Notes under the pieces: model-generated
Told to the model about the DNA's origin: nothing
The model's input: the letters and a program-made list of their open reading frames with translations, nothing else
Databases searched by the model: none
Part shown: in pieces, positions 9,614 to 18,464 of the stretch
Position numbering within the stretch: position 1 is the stretch's first letter
How the letters are laid out: every line of letters begins with the position of its first letter
Source of the DNA: Brooklawnia propionicigenes
GTDB lineage: Bacteria; Actinomycetota; Actinomycetes; Propionibacteriales; Propionibacteriaceae
Direction: 5' to 3'
Length of the DNA: 64,000 bases
NCBI RefSeq assembly: GCF_030297015.1
Contig: NZ_AP028056.1
Coordinates: 2,924,939 to 2,988,938, forward strand
Made by a program: the position numbers and the translations under genes

Positions 9614-9687
9614 GGGCGCATAGCTCAGTTGGTTAGAGCAGCTGCCTTACAAGCAGCAGGTCGTTGGTTCGAGTCCGACTGCGCCCA
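9614..9687 (+). tRNA. tRNA-Val (anticodon UAC)
   Basis: The 74-nt cloverleaf has acceptor stem GGGCGCA/TGCGCCC, a D-loop with AGCTCAGTTGGTTAGAGC, and anticodon stem GCTGC/GCAGC with loop CTTACAA giving TAC. Its T-arm is GTCGTTGGTTCGAGTCCGAC with a one-base boundary uncertainty. The 3' CCA is not encoded. A TACTAT box about 10 bp upstream could be the -10. Confidence 0.95.
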
Positions 9688-9724
9688 CTTCGCAAGACCC
9701 ACATCGCGATCGCCGAGCCTGCGT

Positions 9725-9988
9725 TCAGCTTGGGCCCCTGCCTCGTCGCGAAGGAATGGTCGGATCCTCGTGTTTGCGCAGATACTCCCGGATCACGTCG
9801 CAATCCCTGGCGGGATCGCGCACGATGTGCTTCGAAACAACCACGAAGGCGGCTTTGTCGATCACCACGAGCCGCAGCCCGTGCTCCGGGATGCGTTTCG
9901 ATTTTCGTTCGTCATAGCGACGGCGTTGCTCACCCCGACCGACGCCGGAGACAGTATGGCGCCGGTCGAAGACTCGGCCCCAACCCAT
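9725..9988 (-). pseudogene. possible remnant of a YcxB-like/PH-fold membrane protein
   Basis: About 45 C-terminal residues of this 87-codon frame (RLVVIDKAAFVVVSKHI and DVIREYLRKH) look like the end of YcxB-type proteins, which usually finish with a hydrophobic strand, a 'P-R-AF' turn and a helix. The preceding Arg-rich 40 residues do not resemble anything, there is no transmembrane segment, and no clear start or ribosome binding site is visible. A decayed 3' fragment is the simplest reading, but a chance frame cannot be excluded. Confidence 0.25.
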
Positions 9989-10006
9989 TGCGCCGGCCCC
10001 GCCGAC

Positions 10007-10483
10007 TCAGCTATTGATGCGGGCCTTGACCAGGCCCGCGACCGTCTTGCCGTCGGCTCGTCCGGCCACTTTCGCGTTGACTGCCTTGACGATCGCACCC
10101 ATCTGGCGCATGGTCGGCTTGGCTCCCAGCTCGGCCTCAGTGGCGGTCATCTGAGCGTCTACGATCGCGACAAGTTCGTCGGTGCTGAGCGCCTTCGGCA
10201 GATAGCGATCCAGGAAGTCGGCCTCGGCGGACTCTTTCTCCGCCAGTTCGGGTCGGCCGGCCTCGGCGTAGGTCTGGGCGGACTCGGCTCGGCTGCGCCG
10301 TTCTTTGGTGATCACCGAGATCTCCTCGGCGTCGCTCAGCTCGCGAGCCTCATCACCGGCGACCTCTGCGTACTGGATGGCCGCCAACGCCATCCGGATC
10401 GTCGATTTGGCGAAGTCGTCCCGCTGCTTCATGGCAGCAATCAGGTCCTCGCGCAACTGGTTCTTGATCTCACCCACGGCCAA
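10007..10483 (-). CDS. GatB/YqeY domain protein
   Basis: The 158-residue protein is a stand-alone YqeY domain, related to the C-terminal tRNA-binding domain of GatB. It starts MAVGEIKNQLREDL and contains the family core ALAAIQYAEV, the VITKERRSR region, FLDRYLPKALS and the C-terminal GAIVKAVNAKV helix. The family may interact with tRNA but its exact role is unknown. It is a single gene, divergent from prfB with a 98-bp shared upstream region. Confidence 0.9.
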   Translation of the reverse strand: MAVGEIKNQLREDLIAAMKQRDDFAKSTIRMALAAIQYAEVAGDEARELSDAEEISVITKERRSRAESAQTYAEAGRPELAEKESAEADFLDRYLPKALSTDELVAIVDAQMTATEAELGAKPTMRQMGAIVKAVNAKVAGRADGKTVAGLVKARINS

Positions 10484-10581
10484 CTCCCTTACACGGATTC
10501 GTCGTCCATTCTCGCACGCGACCGATGCCGCCCAGGTCGAGCGCTGGTTGGCTGTGATGCCAGACGGTAGACTTCCGGTTT

Positions 10582-11688
10582 GTGGCCGTTGCAGATCTCC
10601 CCGACATCATTCATGAACTCGACCGATCATTGACCTCGATCGAGGTCGTTGTCGACCCCGATTCAAAGAAGGTCGAGATCGCGAAGCTGGAGGAAGAATC
10701 CGCAGCGCCGGACCTGTGGAACGACCAAGCCAATGCGCAGCGGGTGACCAGTCGGCTCTCGCGGCTGCAATCTGAAGTCGAGCGCGTCGAGGATCTGCGC
10801 CAACGACTGGACGATGTCCAGGTGCTGCTCGAACTGGCCGCCGAAGAAGGCGATCGCGACAGTGCGGCCGAAGCAGAACACGAAGTCAGCGTGCTGAAAG
10901 GCGAGATCGAGGCGCTTGAGGTCCGTACCCTGCTGGGCGGAGAGTACGACGAACGCGATGCGCTGGTTACCATCCGTTCCGAGGCAGGTGGGGTGGACGC
11001 GGCCGACTTCGCGGCGATGCTGCTCCGCATGTACGAGCGCTGGGCCGAACGTCACGGCTACCCCATCGAGGTCTACGACGTCAGCTACGCCGAAGAGGCC
11101 GGCATCAAGTCGGCCACGTTCACCGTCAAGTCCCCCTATGCCTACGGAACGCTGTCGGTCGAGCAGGGTACCCACCGCCTGGTGCGGATCAGTCCCTTCG
11201 ACAACCAGGGACGCCGACAGACCAGCTTCGCCGGTGTCGAGGTGCTTCCGGTGGTGGAGGAGACCGACCACATCGACGTGCCGGAGACCGACATCCGGGT
11301 CGATGTCTTCCGCAGTTCGGGTCCCGGCGGCCAGTCCGTCAACACGACCGATTCGGCAGTTCGCATCACCCACCTGCCGACCGGCCTGGTAGTCAGCTGC
11401 CAGAACGAGAAGAGCCAGATTCAGAACAAGGCCGCCGCGCTGCGCGTCCTGCAGGCCCGGCTGCTCGAGAAGGCGCGCCAAGATCGCGAAGCCGAGATGA
11501 ACGCGCTGAAGTCAGCGGGCAATTCCTGGGGCTCACAGATGCGCAGCTATGTGCTGCATCCCTACCAGATGGTCAAGGACCTGCGCACGAACTACGAAAC
11601 GGGCAATACCGACGCGGTCTTCGACGGTGATATCGATGCGTTCATCGACGCCGGCATCCGCTGGCGTCAGCGCGACGACGCGGCCTGA
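10582..11688 (+). CDS. prfB: peptide chain release factor 2
   Basis: RF2 ends translation at UGA and UAA codons. The 368-residue protein carries the stop-codon recognition tripeptide SPF (in RISPFDN, about residues 204-210) and the peptidyl-tRNA hydrolysis motif GGQ (in SGPGGQSVN, about 246-254). The coding frame is continuous; the in-frame UGA and programmed +1 frameshift that control RF2 in Escherichia coli are absent. The start is GTG. It precedes ftsE, as in most actinomycetes, but a 158-bp gap with a promoter-like sequence separates them. Confidence 0.96.
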   Translation: MAVADLPDIIHELDRSLTSIEVVVDPDSKKVEIAKLEEESAAPDLWNDQANAQRVTSRLSRLQSEVERVEDLRQRLDDVQVLLELAAEEGDRDSAAEAEHEVSVLKGEIEALEVRTLLGGEYDERDALVTIRSEAGGVDAADFAAMLLRMYERWAERHGYPIEVYDVSYAEEAGIKSATFTVKSPYAYGTLSVEQGTHRLVRISPFDNQGRRQTSFAGVEVLPVVEETDHIDVPETDIRVDVFRSSGPGGQSVNTTDSAVRITHLPTGLVVSCQNEKSQIQNKAAALRVLQARLLEKARQDREAEMNALKSAGNSWGSQMRSYVLHPYQMVKDLRTNYETGNTDAVFDGDIDAFIDAGIRWRQRDDAA

Positions 11689-11725
11689 TCATCGGAGCCG
11701 GCCTGGTGCGGTCCCGCGTGGCGAG

Positions 11726-11753
11726 TTGCTCGCTCGCGAGAACCGTTTACACT
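11726..11753 (+). promoter_or_regulatory. candidate promoter of ftsE
   Basis: TTGCTC and TACACT are spaced by 16 bp in the prfB-ftsE gap, about 93 bp upstream of the ftsE start. The call is based only on similarity to primary-sigma promoters. Confidence 0.45.
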
Positions 11754-11846
11754 CGTGACGTGGACTGAGAGTTTCTCAGGAAATCTGTCCATGATCCCGC
11801 CCGGGGAAGTGCCTCGCAGGTTGGAAGCGACGAACAGGACGGTCAC

Positions 11847-12533
11847 GTGATCACATTCGAGGATGTCTCGAAGACCTACTCAGGCCAGACCAAGCCTGCG
11901 CTACGGCACATCAACCTGCAGATCGACAAGGGGGAGTTCGTCTTTCTCGTCGGTACCTCGGGTTCTGGCAAGTCGACATTCCTGCGCCTGATCCTGCGTG
12001 AGTACCGGCCCACGTCCGGAAAGATCTTCGTCCTCGGCAAGGACCTCGGGCATCTGCACCAGTGGAAGGTCCCGGCGCTGCGGCGCCAGATCGGCACCGT
12101 CTTCCAGGACTTCCGGCTGCTGCCCGGCAAGACGGTCTATGAGAACGTGGCCTTCGGTCTGCAGGTGCTCGGCCGTCCGACCTCCCAGATCCGCCAGATC
12201 GTGCCTGAGACCATTGACCTGGTCGGGTTGTCAGGAAAGGAAGACCGCCAGCCCGAGGAACTGTCGGGCGGCGAGCAGCAGCGCGTCGCGATCGCGCGTG
12301 CCATCGTGAACCGGCCGAAGATCCTCATCGCCGACGAGCCCACCGGCAATCTCGACCCGCAGACCAGCGTCGGCATCATGAAGCTGCTGGATCGCATCAA
12401 CAAGCGCGACACCACCGTCATCATGGCCACCCACGACCAGACCATCGTCGACCAGATGCGCAAACGAGTCCTCGAACTCGATCAGGGAAACCTGGTCCGT
12501 GATCAGGTCCGGGGCGTCTACGGCACCGCGTGA
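11847..12533 (+). CDS. ftsE: cell-division ATP-binding protein FtsE
   Basis: FtsE is the ATPase of the FtsEX complex, which sits at the division septum and switches on peptidoglycan hydrolases. The 228-residue protein has Walker [10 protein letters not shown] (about residues 36-44), a Q-loop in VFQDF, signature LSGGEQQR (about 139), Walker B ILIADEPT and the switch His in MATHD. The start is GTG with AGGA upstream. FtsX follows 33 bp later. Confidence 0.96.
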   Translation: MITFEDVSKTYSGQTKPALRHINLQIDKGEFVFLVGTSGSGKSTFLRLILREYRPTSGKIFVLGKDLGHLHQWKVPALRRQIGTVFQDFRLLPGKTVYENVAFGLQVLGRPTSQIRQIVPETIDLVGLSGKEDRQPEELSGGEQQRVAIARAIVNRPKILIADEPTGNLDPQTSVGIMKLLDRINKRDTTVIMATHDQTIVDQMRKRVLELDQGNLVRDQVRGVYGTA

Positions 12534-12566
12534 GCGGCCGGACCTCTGCTAGGAGAGCACTGAAAT

Positions 12567-13481
12567 ATGCGACATACCTTCCGTGAGACGTGGTCGGGCC
12601 TCAAGCGCAATGCGTCCATGACGGTCGCGGTCATCGTGACCATGACCGTCTCCCTGACGCTCTTCGGTCTATCGGTGATGACCTTTCAGGAGGTCGACCG
12701 GGTCAAGGGCCGCTGGTACGACAAGATCGAGATCTCGGTCTTCTTGTGCACCAAGGACTCGGCGGGCACCAGCCAGTCCGGCAACTGCGAACCCGGCCAA
12801 GACACCACCGACGTTCAACGTGACTACATCCGCACTCGGTTGGAGCAGAACCCTGACGTCCTCGAGGTCTTCTACGAGTCGAAGGAAGACGCCTACCAGG
12901 ACTACCGGAACACCTATGCCGACTCGCCACTGCTGGACAGTCTGACGATCGAGCAGATGCAGGATTCCTTCCGCGTGAAACTGGTCGATCCGCAGAACTA
13001 TCAGGGGGTGGTCGCCGAGGCGTCCAGCCTGCCGGGCGTTCAGAATGTCCTCGATCTGCACGAGGTGCTCGACCCCATCTTCTCGGTGCTGAACGGGCTG
13101 AAGTGGGGCACCATGGGCATGGCGGTGCTGTTGCTCGCGGCAGCCATGCTGCAGATCGGCAACACCATCCGGATGTCCGCCTTCACTCGTCGCCGCGAGA
13201 TCGGCATCATGCGGTTGGTCGGCGCGTCCAACATCTACATCATGCTGCCGTTCGTCCTGGAGGCGCTTTTCGCGGGCGTCGTCAGCACGATTCTGTCGGC
13301 CGCCGCGCTGCTGGGTTCATATGAGTTCCTCATCGAACGCAACGCTAAAGTCTCTATCCAGGCTTTACCTTGGATTACGTGGACCGACGCCTGGATGGCG
13401 GTCGGCCTGGTTGCGGTCGTCGCAGTTGTTCTGTCTATCGTCCCTACGTTGATCACAACGCGGAGGTATCTCCGCGTCTGA
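12567..13481 (+). CDS. ftsX: cell-division permease-like protein FtsX
   Basis: The 304-residue membrane partner of FtsE has an N-terminal transmembrane segment (about residues 20-40), a large extracellular domain (about 45-175) that in this family contacts the hydrolase, and three C-terminal segments (about 180-200, 220-245, 270-295). The FtsX signature QIGNTIRMSAFTRRREIGIM with a conserved REIGIMRLVGA lies near residues 190-215. The extracellular domain contains two cysteines (about residues 57 and 71) that could form a disulfide. A coiled-coil M23 peptidase gene follows 33 bp downstream. Confidence 0.96.
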   Translation: MRHTFRETWSGLKRNASMTVAVIVTMTVSLTLFGLSVMTFQEVDRVKGRWYDKIEISVFLCTKDSAGTSQSGNCEPGQDTTDVQRDYIRTRLEQNPDVLEVFYESKEDAYQDYRNTYADSPLLDSLTIEQMQDSFRVKLVDPQNYQGVVAEASSLPGVQNVLDLHEVLDPIFSVLNGLKWGTMGMAVLLLAAAMLQIGNTIRMSAFTRRREIGIMRLVGASNIYIMLPFVLEALFAGVVSTILSAAALLGSYEFLIERNAKVSIQALPWITWTDAWMAVGLVAVVAVVLSIVPTLITTRRYLRV

Positions 13482-13514
13482 CATGCCGGACGTACAGACA
13501 GGGGGCTGAGTGTC

Positions 13515-14972
13515 GTGACTCAAGGTTCTGCCCGGACTGCCCGAACTCCATCGACTCTTTCCGGTCGCAGACCTTGGCTGTGGCGGATGCTCACGGGATT
13601 GATCGTCATCGGATGTCTCGGCTCGCTCACTGCTCCTGCTCGAGCCGACGATCTGGACGACCAGCAGGCCAATCTGCAGTCCCAGCTCCAGCAGTCGGTC
13701 ACAGACATCGACAACCATCACGCCGCTCTGGACGCCGCCACCGCTCAGGTCGTGAGTTCGCGCCAGGCGCTGGCAGATGCGCAGGCCGTGCTGGCCAAGG
13801 CCCAAAGCGAGCGGGACGCGGCATATGCGGTCGACCAGCAGAAGGCCAACGCCTTGGCGAGTGCTGAACAAGAGCTTTCGGACGCCAAGACGGCCGTTTC
13901 GCTCGGCAAGAATGCCGTGGCAGCCCAGCAGTCCAAGGCTGCGCAGGACATGCGCACCACACACCAGCAGAACACCGGGCTGATCTCACTGGGAATGCTG
14001 TTCGTCGATACCGAGGATGTCGGAAGCGTCAGCTCGCGCGTCCAGTGGGCCTCCACGTTGTACAACGCGAACTCCACCGAACTGAATCGGCTTACCCAGC
14101 TGCAGTTGCAGCTCCAGAACGCGCAGACCCAGCTGGCGACCCTGGAGGACAACGCCCGAGTGGCCCGAGAAGCAGCGGCCGCGCAGTTGAGCCGGACGCA
14201 GGCCGCCGAACAGGCAGCCGACAGCGCGGCGAACCAGGTTTCCCAGCTGGTGGCCGCCAATGAGGCCGCTGAGGCGAGCGCCGCGCAGGTGCTGGCCGAC
14301 GAAAGGGCGGCCCACGCTTCAATGCAGGCCCAGATGGATTCGGTGACGCAGGCGATCCAAGAACGCAACGCCCGGCAGGCCGCCGAGGCCGCCGCGGCTG
14401 CGGCCGCAGCTCAAGCAGCAGCAGAGGCCGCCGCCGCTGCGGCAGCGCAACAGGCTGCCGAGGCCGCTGCCGCAGCTCAACAGGCAGCCGCGGCGCCTGC
14501 CGCCGCAGCACCGGCCGCCGCAGCGCCCGCCGACACGTCCTCATCGACTGCGGCCGCGTCGTCCAGCGGATTCCCGCTCTACACCCCGGCCAACGGCCCC
14601 TACACCTCTCCGTTCGGTTGGCGGACCAATCCGGTGCTCGGCTACTCCGAACTGCACGACGGTCTCGACATCGGTGCGGGCTGCAACACCCCGGTCTACG
14701 CTGCGGCCAGCGGCACGGTGGGTCAGACCGTCCCCGAGTGGTCGAGTGGCGGCTGGGGCAACCGGGTCATCATCGACCACGGCTGGATCGACGGCGTGCA
14801 GGTGAGCACCGGATACAACCACCTCTCGAGCTACATCGTCGGCCCTGGCCAATGGGTGAACCGTGGACAGGTCATCGGCTACATCGGGACGACCGGGCTG
14901 TCGACCGGATGCCATCTGCACTTCCACGTGTGGATCAACGGCCAGGTCACCAATCCGGCCCCCTACCTGTGA
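13515..14972 (+). CDS. secreted coiled-coil M23 (LytM) peptidase
   Basis: The 485-residue preprotein has an Arg-rich start, a hydrophobic signal segment (about residues 22-42) with likely cleavage after APARA, a long coiled coil (about 46-290), a low-complexity Ala/Gln/Pro linker (about 290-345) and a C-terminal LytM domain. The domain keeps the metal ligands His and Asp in HDGLDIG, and His in HLHFH, so it should be an active glycyl-type endopeptidase. The position after ftsEX and the coiled coil suggest it is the hydrolase controlled by FtsEX. Escherichia coli EnvC has the same layout but a degenerate active site. The start GTG is preceded by a G-rich site. Confidence 0.9.
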   Translation: MTQGSARTARTPSTLSGRRPWLWRMLTGLIVIGCLGSLTAPARADDLDDQQANLQSQLQQSVTDIDNHHAALDAATAQVVSSRQALADAQAVLAKAQSERDAAYAVDQQKANALASAEQELSDAKTAVSLGKNAVAAQQSKAAQDMRTTHQQNTGLISLGMLFVDTEDVGSVSSRVQWASTLYNANSTELNRLTQLQLQLQNAQTQLATLEDNARVAREAAAAQLSRTQAAEQAADSAANQVSQLVAANEAAEASAAQVLADERAAHASMQAQMDSVTQAIQERNARQAAEAAAAAAAAQAAAEAAAAAAAQQAAEAAAAAQQAAAAPAAAAPAAAAPADTSSSTAAASSSGFPLYTPANGPYTSPFGWRTNPVLGYSELHDGLDIGAGCNTPVYAAASGTVGQTVPEWSSGGWGNRVIIDHGWIDGVQVSTGYNHLSSYIVGPGQWVNRGQVIGYIGTTGLSTGCHLHFHVWINGQVTNPAPYL

Positions 14973-15020
14973 GGCTGAACGGCTGAGTCCTGGCAGCTTG
15001 GTACCGGCCAGCTCGGACCT

Positions 15021-15058
15021 GCCCCGCCGGGACGCTTGGTAGGCTGTCCCGACGGGGC
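15021..15058. terminator. hairpin between the M23 peptidase gene and smpB
   Basis: A 13-bp stem with one C-A mismatch (15021-15033 with 15046-15058) lies in the 121-bp gap. There is no clear T-run, so it may only attenuate transcription into smpB. Confidence 0.4.
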
Positions 15059-15093
15059 TGGTTCGTCCCTGGGCACGCAGAACGGGAGCAGAC

Positions 15094-15573
15094 ATGCCAC
15101 GCGAGAAGGGCCGCAAGGTGGTCGCGCAGAACAAGAAGGCGCTGCACGACTACAACATCGGCGAGCGCGTCGAAGCAGGCATCGTGCTGACCGGCACCGA
15201 GGTGAAGTCGCTACGCGCCGGACGAGCGACCCTGGCGGACGCGTTCGCCACGATCGACAACGGCGAGGTCTGGCTGCGTAACGCGAACATTCCCGAGTAC
15301 GAGTTCGGCACGTTCCACAACCATGCAGCCAAGCGCAACCGCAAGCTGCTGCTCCACAGAGCCCAGATACACAAACTGGAACGCCAGATCTCCGACTCCG
15401 GCCGCACCCTGGTGCCTCTGGCGATCTACTTCAGCGATGGCTTCGCGAAGGTGGAGATCGCGGTGGCGACCGGCAAGCGCGAGTGGGACAAGCGGCAGAC
15501 CATCGCCGCCCGCGACATGCAGCGCGACGTCGAACGCGAAATGGCCGATCGCCGGCGTCGGCACGGCCGCTGA
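15094..15573 (+). CDS. smpB: SsrA-binding protein SmpB
   Basis: SmpB carries tmRNA into stalled ribosomes for trans-translation. The 159-residue basic protein has the family start [10 protein letters not shown], the core [10 protein letters not shown] (about residues 34-43), the LLLHRAQI region and a C-terminal Arg/Lys-rich tail that folds in the mRNA channel. The tmRNA gene is about 0.9 kb downstream on the same strand with one membrane-protein gene between. Confidence 0.97.
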   Translation: MPREKGRKVVAQNKKALHDYNIGERVEAGIVLTGTEVKSLRAGRATLADAFATIDNGEVWLRNANIPEYEFGTFHNHAAKRNRKLLLHRAQIHKLERQISDSGRTLVPLAIYFSDGFAKVEIAVATGKREWDKRQTIAARDMQRDVEREMADRRRRHGR

Positions 15574-15639
15574 ACCTCCAGGGACAGTTGGGGGCGCCAC
15601 CTGCTGGAGTATCGCTGGGTCGTGCGTCATCGTGGGATC

Positions 15640-16302
15640 ATGACTTACGACCAGTGGCCCTTGCTGAACAACAACGAGCCGACCGCTTCTGCCACGGGCC
15701 CGCAGATTACACCGGACGATCCCATCAACGAGACTCAGCGCGGCGATGCCGAACGCATTCTCCATCAGGCATATCGAGATGGCCGAATCTCAGCCACGGA
15801 CTTCGAAGCCCGGTTCACCCGCGCAATGAATGCCCAGCGGCTCGGCCAGCTGTACACGGCTATCGAGAACATTCCGGCGCCCGTGAAGCAGTCCCTGGTT
15901 GCCGTCAACCAGCAGTACCGGGCATACACCGGCCAGCGGCCGAACGTTGGTGTGCCGGTGATCCCCGGAAGTGATTCCGGCGTCGCGATGCTGGCTCACC
16001 TGTCGGGGCTGGTCACCTGGATCATTGGCCCCGCGATCATTTACGGTTCGTCGCGGCCCGGCACTGTTCTTCGCCGCGAAGCCGCGAAGGCATTCAACTA
16101 CCAACTGGTGGCTGCGGGCGTCTTCATCGCGGGGGCGATCGTCTTCGGCGTCGTCGGAGCCGGCGGGCTGGTCACCTTCTTGTGGCTCGGCTGGCTGGGA
16201 TTGACGATCGCCGGCGCTGTCAAGGCAGCTCGTGGCGAGGACTGGGTGAACCCGTTGAGCAAGGCGGTCAAGATCCGCCCGCTGCCCACAGATGGCCGCT
16301 GA
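15640..16302 (+). CDS. DUF1707 plus DUF4870 membrane protein
   Basis: The 220-residue protein has an N-terminal DUF1707 segment (about residues 28-75; RGDAERILHQAYRDGRIS) followed by a linker and a DUF4870/Tic20-like region with three hydrophobic helices (about 112-210). The REAAKAFNYQL motif is typical of DUF4870. DUF1707 resembles short anti-sigma or SHOCT-like modules in actinomycete membrane proteins, but no function is proven. I chose ATG 15640; an in-frame GTG 18 bases upstream is possible. It sits between smpB and ssrA. Confidence 0.8.
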   Translation: MTYDQWPLLNNNEPTASATGPQITPDDPINETQRGDAERILHQAYRDGRISATDFEARFTRAMNAQRLGQLYTAIENIPAPVKQSLVAVNQQYRAYTGQRPNVGVPVIPGSDSGVAMLAHLSGLVTWIIGPAIIYGSSRPGTVLRREAAKAFNYQLVAAGVFIAGAIVFGVVGAGGLVTFLWLGWLGLTIAGAVKAARGEDWVNPLSKAVKIRPLPTDGR

Positions 16303-16457
16303 GCCTCCCACCTTCAGGTCGCACGCGCCGCAGCCAGCGAATGCTCGTCCAATGGCTGCGATGGCCGGCAGCCGCTCGAACCTCCGGGCCGCCGCTGGGT
16401 GCGCCGAGGGGAATGCGGTGGGGTCGGCTATTGTTGTAGTCACTGACAACTCAACAG

Positions 16458-16823
16458 GGGGGTGACTGGTTTCGACTGGGGACGGTAGTTCCAGGAGAAG
16501 CGGGTCGAGAATCCAAGGTCAACTCGTAAATGTCCCTTGGGAACCAATAAGTGCCAACGTACAGCGCACTGACTTCGCTCTCGCTGCCTGAGCAGTGACC
16601 GAAGGGTCAGCCCGGATGCTGCCTTCCGTCCGGTTCCTGGCCTCATTTAGAAGGCTTGCCTATCAGCTCCAGCCTGGAGGGCTGATCGGGACTTAAACCA
16701 GGCTGGGCCTGTCTGCAACATGCTGACGTGAGTGCAGAGGCCAAGCAGAACGATTAGTCAGCTGCACCCGGAGAATGTCTGGAGCGCCTCATCAGGACGC
16801 GGGTTCAATTCCCGCCACCTCCA
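16458..16823 (+). ncRNA. ssrA: transfer-messenger RNA
   Basis: The gene starts GGGGGTGACTGGTTTCGACT and ends with the T-arm GCGGGTTCAATTCCCGC and acceptor CACCTCC-A, pairing with the 5' end including the usual G-U at position 3. CCA is not encoded. The tRNA-like ends enclose pseudoknot-forming regions and an internal tag frame. The RNA tags proteins from stalled ribosomes for proteolysis with SmpB. A very strong terminator follows 48 bases later. Confidence 0.96.
16553..16591 (+). other. tmRNA tag-peptide reading frame
   Basis: The frame reads ANVQRTDFALAA followed by TGA. The resume codon is GCC after AATAAGT. The FALAA ending is the standard degradation signal of actinobacterial tags. Confidence 0.93.
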
Positions 16824-16870
16824 CCCCAACGTTCGTCGTTCAAACCCACGACGGACGACGTTTGAGTCCC

Positions 16871-16910
16871 CGACTCGTCCTTTGCCTTCGGGCGGAGGGC
16901 GAGTCGTTTT
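16871..16910 (+). terminator. ssrA terminator
   Basis: A 16-bp stem with three G-U pairs (16871-16886 with 16891-16906) and a TTCG tetraloop is followed by TTTT. Confidence 0.92.
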
Positions 16911-16954
16911 GCTGTTCACCCGCCCTTTCGGACAGGACATCATCAGTCGTGCCG

Positions 16955-18160
16955 CTAGGCACCGATGCCCGCAACCCTGGTCTCATGGGAGTTCGGCAAG
17001 GAGCCGAGTGGCAGATATGTCCTCACTTGCCATTCGTTACCCACCGGGCCTGCTGAGAACTCGCCGCTCACGCCGAGCACGCGCCCGGCCATCCGGTTGA
17101 GTCCGGTGCCTGAGGAGGAGGCCACTCGAGGCGTCGATCCTGTCGCGAGCGGACTGCTGATCGTCATGGTGATCGCCTCAGGCTGTACATCCAGCACAAA
17201 ACGGACGTCACCGGGACCCGCGTACTTGATGATGTTGGTCGCGGACTCGCGGACCACACGTGCAAGGACGATCTCCGCGCCACGGGGGATGCCCTCGTCG
17301 TGTAGATCCCCTTCGAGGACCACCGAATGGCCCGCGCCGCGGAACTCTTCTCGGGCCTCGTCGATGGCGGCCTTGAGGTCCCCGGCGGAGACCTCGGTTC
17401 CAGCGGGCGCATCCTCTGCGAGTTTGATGATGAAGCGGAGGTCGCTGAGCGCCTTGCGCGCTGCTGTGCGGATCGCTTCCTGCGAGGCATCACGCATCTC
17501 GTCATCGTCGAGCAACTGCGTGTGGAGAGAAATGATCGTGAGCTGGTGGGCGATGCTGTCGTGCAGTTCGCCGGCAATCCAGCGGCGCTCGGCGACGATC
17601 GCTTGACGCTTGTGTTCTTCGCGTTCGGCGAGTTGGTACTCGAGTCGACGACCGCGCGCATACGCCGTGCGTAGCGCGACACCGATCGAGCCGGCCACTG
17701 CTGCGACGAGCAGGTATATGGCCATCTCCGGTGGGGCGATGACGCTGGGGCTGATTCCCGACGTCACAGCAGCTGTCGCCAGCAAGAGACCACCGAAATA
17801 CGCGATGATCAGCGGCGACGATGCAAGACGCAGGACCAGCAGGGCGGCCAACGACCCAGCTGTGATTGACGCCGAAGCGTAGGCGGTCGTCAAAGATAAC
17901 GCGACAGTAACACCGAGGAGCGATGTGGCCACCAGCGGTGACCAGATATAGAGAGCAAGAGTCAGCGTCGAAACGACACTCACGAGATGGTCGAGGTGAT
18001 TGGTGCCAGAAGTCACGAACCCGATGACGTCGAACGTCACCATGACGGCAAGCAGTGCCAACAGCGCGACGCTCTCGACCCGGTTCAACCGTTCTGTCTG
18101 GTTGAACCATCCGCGACCGTGCGCCGCAAATGCGGCATCACTCCTTGTCATGGGTTCCAT
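16955..18160 (-). CDS. two-component sensor histidine kinase, NarL/DesK class
   Basis: The 401-residue kinase has four to six membrane segments (about residues 30-165), a short coiled linker (about 170-190), a HisKA_3 dimerisation domain with the phospho-acceptor His200 in AGELHDSIAHQL, and an ATPase domain (about 285-385). The N box is RESATNIIKYA and the glycine loop is SGTGLNRMAGRV. There is no large sensor domain, so it probably senses a membrane or envelope condition. It is divergent from a NarL-type response-regulator gene that is presumably its partner. ATG 18151 is an alternative start three codons in. The trigger and targets cannot be told from the neighbours. Confidence 0.9.
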   Translation of the reverse strand: MEPMTRSDAAFAAHGRGWFNQTERLNRVESVALLALLAVMVTFDVIGFVTSGTNHLDHLVSVVSTLTLALYIWSPLVATSLLGVTVALSLTTAYASASITAGSLAALLVLRLASSPLIIAYFGGLLLATAAVTSGISPSVIAPPEMAIYLLVAAVAGSIGVALRTAYARGRRLEYQLAEREEHKRQAIVAERRWIAGELHDSIAHQLTIISLHTQLLDDDEMRDASQEAIRTAARKALSDLRFIIKLAEDAPAGTEVSAGDLKAAIDEAREEFRGAGHSVVLEGDLHDEGIPRGAEIVLARVVRESATNIIKYAGPGDVRFVLDVQPEAITMTISSPLATGSTPRVASSSGTGLNRMAGRVLGVSGEFSAGPVGNEWQVRTYLPLGSLPNSHETRVAGIGA

Positions 18161-18464
18161 ATGGCCTGCACTAGTAGTTCGGCATTGGGCTATGCGAACA
18201 GTCTAGGACGGTCTACAAATGCAGTTCAACAGGGGGCTACGCAAGCAGTCCGGGCTATACTAACGACCGATACCAAGAAGGTAGGCGACGGTAGACCAGA
18301 AAGACATTGGAACACCTCCTTTCAGGTAGTCTTTTGTATTGCTGATATCAATACTCACGTCTTTGGCGGACATAAACATCCCCAATATGGCTATACTTTT
18401 CATCGATCAAAGTGAAGGATCACCTTGGACAAAGGTCGAGGTGTCGGCGCGCTAGAATCACTCC
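18161..18464. promoter_or_regulatory. divergent promoter region of the two-component pair
   Basis: This 304-bp gap is clearly more AT-rich than its surroundings and has no credible gene. It holds a perfect inverted repeat GTATTG-N7-CAATAC at 18336-18354, a plausible operator for the response regulator. A TAGAAT box at 18453-18458 ends six bases before the response-regulator ATG, consistent with a leaderless transcript. Confidence 0.6.

Noticed and set aside
10582-11688. Programmed frameshift in prfB
   Set aside because: The frame is continuous with no internal TGA near codon 26, so the Escherichia coli type of autoregulation is not present.
18210-18297. GGTCTAC/GTAGACC inverted repeat
   Set aside because: A 7-bp match spaced by 74 bp is likely to occur by chance in a region of this size.
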